Part shown: positions 57,028 through 64,000 of the stretch, piece by piece
Position numbering within the stretch: the stretch's first letter is position 1
Layout: every line of letters starts with the position of its first letter
Source of the DNA: Neptunicella marina
Lineage (GTDB): Bacteria > Pseudomonadota > Gammaproteobacteria > Enterobacterales > Alteromonadaceae
Assembly: GCF_014270035.1 (NCBI RefSeq)
Contig: NZ_JACNEP010000001.1
Span: forward strand, 124,001 to 188,000
Direction of reading: 5' to 3'
Length of the DNA stretch: 64,000 nucleotides
Notes under the pieces: model-generated
The model's input: only the letters and a program-made list of their open reading frames with translations
Told to the model about the DNA's origin: nothing
Database searches by the model: none
Made by a program: the position numbers and the translations under genes

Positions 57028-58800
57028 TTAAGCGTTATCCTGCTCATCAGTCACTGTTGATGCAATCGCCAGTTCCTGTAACTGTTCTGCGCTGGCGATT
57101 CCCGGTGCATCAGTTAATGGGCAGGCAGCTGTGGTGGTTTTGGGGAAGGCCATTACATCACGAATCGAGGTTGCACCTGTCATTAACATCACCATACGAT
57201 CTAAACCAAATGCTAAACCAGCATGTGGCGGTGTACCGTATTGCAGTGCGTCTAACAGAAAGCCAAATTTGCTGCGTGCTTCTTCTTCATCAATACCCAG
57301 AATATTAAACACGGTTTGTTGCATCTGCTGATCGTGGATACGCACCGAACCACCACCTAATTCACAGCCATTTAATACCATATCGTAGGCATTGGAAATG
57401 GCATTTGCAGGGTCTGCGGCGAGTTGCTCAGGTGTCAGGTCCCGAGGAGAGGTAAATGGATGGTGTAGCGCATACATTTCGCCATCGACTTCTTCAAACA
57501 TGGGGAAATCAACAACCCATAGTGGTTTCCATTCACCTTGTAACAGATTTAAATCTTCACCCAGTTTTAAACGTAAAGCGCCCATACTTTCGGTGACTAC
57601 GCTGTAAGAATCTGCACCAAACAACAGAATGTCGCCATTTTTAGCGTTAGTGACTTCCAACAATGCTTTCGCTACATCTTCATTCAGGAATTTAAGAATG
57701 GGCGACTGCAAGCCATCAAGACCTGCATCGATGTCGTTTACCTTCATCCATGCCAGACCTTTAGCACCATAAATGCCGACAAACTTGCCGTAATCGTCGA
57801 TTTGCTTACGGGACAATTCTGCACCCCCAGGTACACAAATAGTCACAGCACGACCTTTTGGATCATTCGCCGGGCCAGAGAACACTTTAAAATCAACGTC
57901 TTTAACAATGGCCGCAACGTCAGTAAAAACTAATGGGTTACGTAAGTCGGGTTTATCGCTACCGTATAGACGCATGGCTTCAGCGTAGGTCATACGTGGA
58001 AAATCACCTAAATCCACATTGAGTAAATCGTTGAACAAACCACGGATCATGTCCTCAGTAATTGCCATCACGCCATCAGCATCCAGGAAGGTGGTTTCAA
58101 TATCAATTTGGGTAAATTCAGGCTGACGATCAGCACGTAAATCTTCGTCACGGAAACATTTTACGATTTGATAATAACGGTCCATGCCCGACATCATCAG
58201 CAGTTGTTTGAACAATTGCGGAGATTGAGGCAGTGCGAAAAAACGGCCTTTGTGAGTACGGCTTGGTACCAAATAATCACGCGCACCTTCAGGTGTGGCT
58301 TTAGTCAGCATGGGTGTTTCGATATCAAGGAAACCATTATCTTCCAGATAACGACGCACCGCACCAGTCACTTTTGCACGGAATTTTAAACGCTCACTCA
58401 TAATTGGGCGACGTAAGTCTAAATAACGGTATTTTAAACGCTGCTCTTCAGAGTTTTCCTGATTGAAATCCAGTGGCAGCGGTGCTGATTTATTTAAAAT
58501 TGTCAGCTCTTTACCCAGAATCTCGATTTCACCGGTGGACATATCTTTGTTGATTTGCCCTTCAGGACGCGCACGTACTAAACCGGTCAGCTGCACACAA
58601 TATTCATTACGTACTTTGTTGGCTGTTGCAAAAACATCTTCTAAATCAGGATCATAAACAACCTGCACTATGCCTTCACGGTCGCGCAAATCGAGAAAGA
58701 TAACACCACCTAAATCGCGACGGCGATTTACCCAACCGCAAAGTGTTACTGTTTGACCTACAAAAGAAGCGTTAATGTTGCCGCAATAATCTGTGCGCAT
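57028..58800 (-). CDS. aspS: Aspartate-tRNA ligase
   Basis: A class IIb synthetase that charges tRNA(Asp). The 590-residue protein has an N-terminal OB anticodon domain ([20 protein letters not shown]), motif 2 with [20 protein letters not shown], a bacterial GAD insertion and motif 3 [15 protein letters not shown]. Full length. Upstream of ruvC in the same direction. Confidence 0.98.
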   Translation of the reverse strand: MRTDYCGNINASFVGQTVTLCGWVNRRRDLGGVIFLDLRDREGIVQVVYDPDLEDVFATANKVRNEYCVQLTGLVRARPEGQINKDMSTGEIEILGKELTILNKSAPLPLDFNQENSEEQRLKYRYLDLRRPIMSERLKFRAKVTGAVRRYLEDNGFLDIETPMLTKATPEGARDYLVPSRTHKGRFFALPQSPQLFKQLLMMSGMDRYYQIVKCFRDEDLRADRQPEFTQIDIETTFLDADGVMAITEDMIRGLFNDLLNVDLGDFPRMTYAEAMRLYGSDKPDLRNPLVFTDVAAIVKDVDFKVFSGPANDPKGRAVTICVPGGAELSRKQIDDYGKFVGIYGAKGLAWMKVNDIDAGLDGLQSPILKFLNEDVAKALLEVTNAKNGDILLFGADSYSVVTESMGALRLKLGEDLNLLQGEWKPLWVVDFPMFEEVDGEMYALHHPFTSPRDLTPEQLAADPANAISNAYDMVLNGCELGGGSVRIHDQQMQQTVFNILGIDEEEARSKFGFLLDALQYGTPPHAGLAFGLDRMVMLMTGATSIRDVMAFPKTTTAACPLTDAPGIASAEQLQELAIASTVTDEQDNA

Positions 58801-58909
58801 GAAAAAATCCTATTATCCGGCCTCAATGCCGTACTAAACCACGGGGAACAGCCATGCTGTTTTTGCCCTATTTAAGAAGCGCAATATTATACTCAAACGA
58901 GTTGAAGAT

Positions 58910-58977
58910 GCGAGTGCACAAAGCAGCACTCGCCAATTGATCGAACAAAATTTGCGAGTGTTATTCGCTCACACTCG
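58910..58977 (-). terminator. Two hairpins sharing a stem sequence at the end of glrR
   Basis: GCGAGTGC (58910-58917)/GCACTCGC (58926-58933) is one hairpin. CGAGTGT (58955-58961)/ACACTCG (58971-58977), over the glrR stop, is the other. The arms can also pair with each other. No U-tract is seen. This fills most of the gap between glrR and aspS. Confidence 0.4.
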
Positions 58978-60313
58978 ACTGAGCTTTAATATCAGCGGTA
59001 CTTAACTGATGTTTTTTGAGCAGCTTATGCAAATCGGTGCGATTTCGTCCGGCCAAATCTGCGGCACGAGTTACGTTACCATCGGCCATTTTAAGCACTT
59101 TTAACAGATACTGGCGTTCGAAGGCATCACGCGCGTCACTTAAGCTTGGCCAGATACATCCTGATTCTGATAACGCCTGCTCTACCATATGTCGGCCAAT
59201 TATCGGACTTTGGGTTAATGCCACACACTGTTCAACCACATTCACCAGCTGGCGGACGTTACCCGGCCATGACGCTGTGGTCAGCATTTGCATCGCATCA
59301 TCTGAAAAACGGTTTACTTTCACACCCTGACGTTCTGCGCTGGTTTGCAACATATGCCGGGCTAAAACAGGTATATCTTCAGCCCGTTGCTGCAAACTAG
59401 GCAACTGCAAGTTCACGACATTCAGACGATAATACAAATCTTCCCGGAACTGCCCTTCTTTCATTGCCGCATCAATATCACGGTGCGTTGCAGAAATAAC
59501 CCGTACATCAATTGAGATATGTTTGCTTGAGCCAACCGGTCGAATCTGCTGTTCCTGCAATGCACGTAATAGCTTGACCTGCAAATGCATCGGCATATCA
59601 CCGATTTCGTCTAACAGTAACGTGCCTTTATCCGCTTGCTGGAATAAGCCCTGATGGTCTGATATCGCACCGGTAAAGGCGCCTTTTGCATGACCGAATA
59701 ATTCAGACTCAAGTAAATTTTCTGGGATAGCCCCGCAGTTTATCGCCACAAAAGGCTGATCTTTACGTGGACTGGCTTTATGAATGGCTTTTGCAAGTAA
59801 CTCTTTCCCGGTACCGCTGGCTCCGGTTAGCAGCACACTCACATTACGTTGCGCTACCCGATAAGCTTGTTCCAGCAAATTTTCCATGGTGCTGCTACGG
59901 GTGATAATGTCTTCGCGCCAGGCATCATGATTACTAAAGTGACTCACTTCAAGCGCACTTTCGATCGTACTTCTGAGTTGATCATGATCAATCGGTTTGG
60001 TTAAAAAACCATGCACACCACTTTGTGTAGCGGTAACGGCCTCATTTATCGAACCGTGGGCGGTCATGATAATGACGGGGATCCCTGCGTGTTTACGTAC
60101 AATTTCATCAAATAAAGTCATGCCGTCCATGCCCGGCATACGTAAATCGCTAAGCACCAGATCAAAGCTGGCATCCTGTAAATTACGCAATGCCTGCTCA
60201 CCATCACTGGCGGTGGACACGTCATGCCCCTCACCTTCTAAACGCAAACTTAATAAGCGCAATAAACTGGGATCATCATCTACTACTAATATGCGGGCGC
60301 TGTTAGCCTTCAT
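58961..60313 (-). CDS. glrR: Sigma-54 dependent response regulator GlrR
   Basis: The 450-residue NtrC-type regulator has a receiver domain (Asp56 in LVLSDLRMPGMDGM), an AAA+ domain with Walker A GASGTGKE (164-171) and the sigma-54 contact GAFTGA. A C-terminal Fis-type HTH (DGNVTRAADLAGRNRTDLHK) completes it. In E. coli, GlrR activates the glmY small RNA in the envelope and amino-sugar response. It overlaps the lipoprotein gene by 11 nt, in the kinase-lipoprotein-regulator order of glrK-qseG-glrR. Confidence 0.93.
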   Translation of the reverse strand: MKANSARILVVDDDPSLLRLLSLRLEGEGHDVSTASDGEQALRNLQDASFDLVLSDLRMPGMDGMTLFDEIVRKHAGIPVIIMTAHGSINEAVTATQSGVHGFLTKPIDHDQLRSTIESALEVSHFSNHDAWREDIITRSSTMENLLEQAYRVAQRNVSVLLTGASGTGKELLAKAIHKASPRKDQPFVAINCGAIPENLLESELFGHAKGAFTGAISDHQGLFQQADKGTLLLDEIGDMPMHLQVKLLRALQEQQIRPVGSSKHISIDVRVISATHRDIDAAMKEGQFREDLYYRLNVVNLQLPSLQQRAEDIPVLARHMLQTSAERQGVKVNRFSDDAMQMLTTASWPGNVRQLVNVVEQCVALTQSPIIGRHMVEQALSESGCIWPSLSDARDAFERQYLLKVLKMADGNVTRAADLAGRNRTDLHKLLKKHQLSTADIKAQSSVSE

Positions 60314-60878
60314 CCTGTTGTTCCTTTTCGCTTAAACTGGTTTCGATATTCATTAATTGTTCAATTTGGTCCTGTTGTTGCTGATGTTGTTGCTCAAGCT
60401 GTTCAATCTGTAACTTTTGTTCATCTATGGTTTGCGACTGCCGTGCGTTAATTTTTCCCAGCGTGACCAATGCCGATTCAAACTCAAGCAACTTTTGACT
60501 GGGTTGCAATACCCAAACTGACATCAAAGCCGACATCATTTTAGGTAATGCAGGTTTGAGTTCATTTAACTGATTCTGTGCCCGCAGACGACTTTGATAC
60601 GGTGTAGTGGTATTTTGACTTAATATGATTTTTTTTAAGGTATTCACTTTTGAATCACTTAATGTGGCAATGCGTTTTTTTCTTTCTGGCCAACTCAAAT
60701 TATCTATTTTTTGACGGTAATTAAACCACCCCAGCAAATTACAGGGTTCATCGGATAAATTTAACTTATCACTATCTGCACAGGCATAACTTATTTCCGC
60801 AGGCTCACGGCCCTCAAGGGGTAACAATTGACAACCCGCCAACAAGGTTAATAAGCCGCAGGTTAATATTATTCTCAT
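60303..60878 (-). CDS. qseG: QseG/GlrX-like outer-membrane lipoprotein
   Basis: The 191-residue protein has a lipobox LLAGC (Cys16), a QseG-like region with two Cys (YACADSD and EPCNLLGW) and a C-terminal coiled coil rich in Gln and Glu. In enterobacteria QseG is an outer-membrane partner of the GlrK (QseE) kinase. It sits between glrK and glrR, overlapping both. The family identity rests mainly on position and architecture. Confidence 0.78.
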   Translation of the reverse strand: MRIILTCGLLTLLAGCQLLPLEGREPAEISYACADSDKLNLSDEPCNLLGWFNYRQKIDNLSWPERKKRIATLSDSKVNTLKKIILSQNTTTPYQSRLRAQNQLNELKPALPKMMSALMSVWVLQPSQKLLEFESALVTLGKINARQSQTIDEQKLQIEQLEQQHQQQQDQIEQLMNIETSLSEKEQQDEG

Positions 60879-62290
60879 TCTGTTCCCTTGTTGTTGGGTA
60901 ATAGTATACGCACACTAAACTGCCGGGGATCACCGGGCACGATGTGAGCACCACCGCCCATCATACGTGCGCAATCCGCAACGATAGACAAACCTAAACC
61001 TGAACCAGATAAACCATCGTTACGCTGACTATGTTCACCACGCTGAAAAGGCTGAAATAATTGTTCTGCACTATCAGTATCCCATGTCCGACAAGCATTA
61101 CTGACGGTAAGACAATAATGAGAATCCTGCTGGGTTAACTCAATATCAATGGCTGAATCCGCTAAGCCATACGCCACGGCATTATTGATCAGGTTATCCA
61201 AAATGCGTTGCAAAAGTTGTTCATCGGCAAATAACCGCTTAATTTGTAAATCCAGTTGTAAATACTGTTTATTTTGCGCGACGGATAATTTGTGCCGTTC
61301 AGATATTTGTTCAAATAAATCAGCTACATTAATCCATCCCGGTTTAGCATTGCTCTGCTGCAATAAACGGTTGTAATCCAGCAATTGTTCAACTAATTGG
61401 GTTAACCGTTTGGCACCAATATCCAGTAGTGATACCACTTCCTGCTGTTTTTCCGATAAAGGCCCTACAACCTCGTCACTCAGTAACGAGCAACCTTCAC
61501 GAATACTGGCCAATGGTGTTTTAAGTTCGTGTGATGCATGACGCAACATTGCATGGCGTATAGACTCCAGGTGAGTTAAACGTTTTGCCAGCCAGCGTAA
61601 GCGAGTGTCCAAATCAACCAGTTCACGAGGATAATTAAACTCCATTGCTGGCAAATTGGCATTTTGATTGCCAATTGCACGAATAAGACGTTCCAGTTTT
61701 GATACAGGTTTTACCACCACCTGACTGGCAGCCCACACCAACATCATTGTAATAATTACCAAAATAAGCGTCTGCCAGGTAATTTCCTCACGGGTTTGCA
61801 ATACATGTTGGCGCTGCTGATCCAAACTGGCATCAAGTTGCGCTGACGCAGCATCGGTAAAATTGACCAGTAACTGACGGAATTGTCGTAACTCAAGATC
61901 TACCGATTGCGTATCGAGCTCTGCATCCAGATTAACAATCTGTTGTAAATGGTGGCGAATTTCCACACACAAGTGAGATAAATCGGTTTTATTACAGCTG
62001 TTAGTCAACGCACCGCTAAACAAGCGTGTGTAGTTTTGGATAACGGGTAACAAATCAGGATTATTTAACACCCGGTATTGACGGACAAGGCGTTCTATAT
62101 CGTTAGCATTGTCCTGTAGTGACTCTACAGAGCGGGTTAAATCCACGGCATGGCGCGCTTGTGTGACGGCCAGATTCCCCAGATCACTCAACATACGCTG
62201 ATTTTGCCAAAGCAAAACGCCCAGCGGTAACAGCGCAAACATAAAACTGACTAAGGTTAGTTGTCGTAGCGAACCCAGACGCAATTGCAT
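60875..62290 (-). CDS. glrK: Sensor histidine kinase GlrK (QseE)
   Basis: The kinase has a transmembrane helix near the N-terminus (LVSFMFALLPLGVLLW), a periplasmic domain and a second helix. A HAMP region, the H-box RHASHELKTPLASIREG and an ATPase domain with the N-box NLINNAVAYG follow. G-boxes include GSGLGLSIVADC. I place the start at 62290 (MQLRLGSLRQL), where it aligns with E. coli GlrK. The longer ATG at 62368 adds 26 residues. It overlaps the lipoprotein gene by 4 nt. Confidence 0.92.
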   Translation of the reverse strand: MQLRLGSLRQLTLVSFMFALLPLGVLLWQNQRMLSDLGNLAVTQARHAVDLTRSVESLQDNANDIERLVRQYRVLNNPDLLPVIQNYTRLFSGALTNSCNKTDLSHLCVEIRHHLQQIVNLDAELDTQSVDLELRQFRQLLVNFTDAASAQLDASLDQQRQHVLQTREEITWQTLILVIITMMLVWAASQVVVKPVSKLERLIRAIGNQNANLPAMEFNYPRELVDLDTRLRWLAKRLTHLESIRHAMLRHASHELKTPLASIREGCSLLSDEVVGPLSEKQQEVVSLLDIGAKRLTQLVEQLLDYNRLLQQSNAKPGWINVADLFEQISERHKLSVAQNKQYLQLDLQIKRLFADEQLLQRILDNLINNAVAYGLADSAIDIELTQQDSHYCLTVSNACRTWDTDSAEQLFQPFQRGEHSQRNDGLSGSGLGLSIVADCARMMGGGAHIVPGDPRQFSVRILLPNNKGTE

Positions 62291-62389
62291 ACTTTTATCT
62301 AGCTGTCCTTTTGCCTGTAAACATACAGGTACTGCATCCAAATGAAAAGCCGAACGCTGCAAGCTCACTCAGATTCGGCTATCACTTAA

Positions 62390-62680
62390 TTAACTATCAC
62401 TTCCTTGCAAAAATGACTGGGCTTTATCCATTTCAGCCTGACTCAACTGACCATCGCCATTGGTATCAATTTTACCAAATGACGCCAGTAACACAGGGTC
62501 GGCCATGGCTTCTTTGATCGTTAATTTACCGTCTTCATCCTGATCCAGCCTGGCAATCCAATGATTAACTGCGGCAACCTTTTCCGGACTAACTTTTGGT
62601 GCATCAGGCATTTTTTCGTTGTCAGCAAACACCATGCTGGTCACTGTTAACAATCCACTTATTAATACGACTTTGTTCAT
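62390..62680 (-). CDS. Periplasmic EF-hand calcium-binding protein
   Basis: The 96-residue protein has a signal peptide (MNKVVLISGLLTVTSMVFA) and two EF-hand loops, DQDEDGKLTIKE and DTNGDGQLSQAE. Each has the DxDxDG-type calcium ligands and a final Glu. The start at 62680 has GGGAG upstream; the ATG at 62713 would put 11 residues before the signal. It is upstream of glrK and may be co-transcribed. Its role is unknown. Confidence 0.85.
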   Translation of the reverse strand: MNKVVLISGLLTVTSMVFADNEKMPDAPKVSPEKVAAVNHWIARLDQDEDGKLTIKEAMADPVLLASFGKIDTNGDGQLSQAEMDKAQSFLQGSDS

Positions 62681-62921
62681 CCTAATCTCCCAGCTTACAC
62701 GTCGTTTCACCACTATGGTGAGTAACGTGTTTATAACTAATCAAAGTTAGTGCCAAGAATATATTTTTATTTAAAATCAATTATATACGTTAGATTTAGA
62801 TGTAAAAAAGGTGATGAGAACACAGAAGCTGTAGCAAATTTGCAACAGCTCCTGCAAAGGAAAAGAAAATATATTTAATTTCAGTTAGTTACGGTGTCGT
62901 TAAAAAGTATCTTATTCACAA

Positions 62922-63368
62922 TCAGGCTGGAACTACCTTTAACTTAGCCTGAATGTAATCACTATGATTCAGATAGATTAGATCAGAAATTTTACGGATA
63001 AGCAGTTCTTCATGACCATCCAGAGCTTGATCAGCATAAGCCAGCTGCCAAAGCTGCAAAATAAACTGCTGTTTTTGCTCCCGGCTACATTGCTCGTTGA
63101 TTACGCGTGTATATTGAACCATATCAACCGCTTCTTCAGCGTAATCTTTAGCTGATTGCATTAATTCATTTAATTCATCAGTTGAGAGACTAAAAGAATC
63201 TGAGAGTAATTGACGTAACAGGGTTAACTCTTGCTCATCTATTTTATGATCTGCACGAATGATTTCGTAAAACATGACTGCGGTGGCAATTTTAAGAGTG
63301 TGCTCAGATGAGGATTGCTGAGACGGATTGAGATTCTGTTCAAACCAACGTAAAAGCTTGTTGAGCAA
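62922..63368 (-). CDS. TerB-like (tellurite resistance) domain protein
   Basis: The 148-residue protein is helical and matches the TerB/DjlA-like fold, with acidic pairs in IRADHKIDEQELTLL and YADQALDGHEELLI. These proteins are often cytosolic metal-binding adaptors; tellurite resistance is not implied. I use TTG at 63368 (MLNKLLRWFEQN) because AAGGAG stands six bases upstream, inside the longer ORF. Longer ATG starts at 63392 and 63437 have no such site. Confidence 0.8.
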   Translation of the reverse strand: MLNKLLRWFEQNLNPSQQSSSEHTLKIATAVMFYEIIRADHKIDEQELTLLRQLLSDSFSLSTDELNELMQSAKDYAEEAVDMVQYTRVINEQCSREQKQQFILQLWQLAYADQALDGHEELLIRKISDLIYLNHSDYIQAKLKVVPA

Positions 63369-63417
63369 AAGAGTCTCCTTTTTCTTTAACATGAAATCAT
63401 AATAAGTGTGAGTGACA

Positions 63418-63434
63418 GGAACCGGAATGGTTCC
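63418..63434 (-). terminator. Hairpin between the GNAT and TerB-like genes
   Basis: GGAACC, loop GGAAT, GGTTCC. A short GC-rich stem 16 nt after the GNAT stop with no U-tract. Confidence 0.35.
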
Positions 63435-63449
63435 CATCAGGTTTAAACA

Positions 63450-63899
63450 CTATTTATTCTGATACATAAAATATTCACACTCTTGCATACCAAGTGCCTG
63501 ATAGGTTTTCTGCGCAGCGATATTTTCTTTTTCCACATACAAACGGAATCCGCACACACCCGTTTGTTTTTCTGCCAGAGCTTTAACTTCATTATACAGA
63601 GCAGTATATAAACCCTGACGTCGAAAATCCGGCATTACGTACACACTTTGAATCCACCAAAACAGACCATTACGCCAGTCGCTCCATTCGTAGGTCACCA
63701 TTAATCCAGCCGCTATCTCGCCATCAGTCTCAGCCACTAAATAAAAGCCATACTCCGGTTGATTAATTAACCTTGCTACGCCTTGCGTCAAAGTGTCTTT
63801 ATCCAGCACTTTACCTTCGGTTTCATGCGCCATCGCCTGGTTAAAATTTACCAAAGCATTGATATCATCAGGAGTCGCACGGCGAATTGTTGTTGTCAT
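63450..63899 (-). CDS. GNAT family N-acetyltransferase
   Basis: The 149-residue protein has the acetyl-CoA loop VMPDFRRQGLYTALYNEV (R-R-x-G-L/x-Y) around residue 90 and a C-terminal AAQKTYQALGMQECEYFMY. The substrate is unknown. No operon partner is visible; the last 100 bases of the window show no further gene. Confidence 0.87.
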   Translation of the reverse strand: MTTTIRRATPDDINALVNFNQAMAHETEGKVLDKDTLTQGVARLINQPEYGFYLVAETDGEIAAGLMVTYEWSDWRNGLFWWIQSVYVMPDFRRQGLYTALYNEVKALAEKQTGVCGFRLYVEKENIAAQKTYQALGMQECEYFMYQNK

Positions 63900-64000
63900 A
63901 ATTATCTCTCTTTATCTTTTAGGTTTAATAATGGTGGCTGAATCGATAATTTCAATCCTGAAAATGTGATAACTTTTCATACAGTTTTACGTTGATAAAC

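Overview
The window is a moderately AT-rich stretch of chromosome from a gammaproteobacterium, most likely a marine Alteromonadales (Alteromonas/Shewanella-like). The evidence is gene order: hemA-prfA-prmC divergent from lolB-ispE-prs-rplY-pth-ychF, ubiF divergent from miaB-ybeZ-ybeY-corC-lnt, cmoAB, aspS-ruvCAB and glrK-glrX-glrR. The genus cannot be fixed from the sequence alone. Nearly all of it is tightly packed coding sequence. It holds no rRNA operon, prophage or CRISPR array.

Layout. 1-3563 (minus): start of a response regulator, then prmC, prfA, hemA. 3719-8728 (plus): outer-membrane lipoprotein sorting, isoprenoid and PRPP synthesis, L25, peptidyl-tRNA hydrolase, YchF. 9013-9450: tRNA-Met, tRNA-Leu and two identical tRNA-Gln with promoter and terminator. 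9576-17954: AGCS symporter, ubiF, and the miaB to lnt operon. 17958-20354: a LonH-type protease. 20487-23440: an accessory locus with a split-borosin peptide N-methyltransferase, its small precursor and a TPR-GGDEF diguanylate cyclase. 23437-26487: pirin/azoreductase with a divergent LysR regulator, and a PhnA-like protein. 26710-32891: a VNG-repeat lipoprotein, then (minus) cysK-like, pxpABC, dat and alr. 33051-41494: a degenerate repeat element, CvfB, a TonB receptor, an orphan repeat protein, a Vat-like acetyltransferase, MarR/GNAT and adenosine deaminase. 41564-46389: a lipoprotein, a secreted M12B-like metalloprotease and acs. 46568-52651: cmoAB, norM with MOSC, a chemoreceptor, and a small periplasmic protein. 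52740-54683: ArsR/SRPBCC pair, a 268-bp MITE-like element and a rhomboid protease whose stop codon lies at the element junction. 54754-62680: ruvBAC, aspS, GlrR-GlrX-GlrK, an EF-hand protein. 62922-63899: TerB-like and GNAT proteins.

The most interesting locus is 20487-23440. The first gene has the tetrapyrrole-methylase fold motifs and Tyr/Arg pattern of the SonM/OphMA backbone alpha-N-methyltransferases. It is followed by a 76-residue peptide with a helical leader, a short hydrophobic probable core and an Asp-rich tail, and then by a membrane diguanylate cyclase with a periplasmic TPR sensor. This suggests a ribosomal N-methylated peptide tied to c-di-GMP signalling. Other points worth attention are two copies of a TA-flanked inverted-repeat element, a hairpin that buries the ribosome binding site of the VNG-repeat lipoprotein, a possible pseudoknot leader on rplY, and strong hairpins lying on stop codons without U-tracts.
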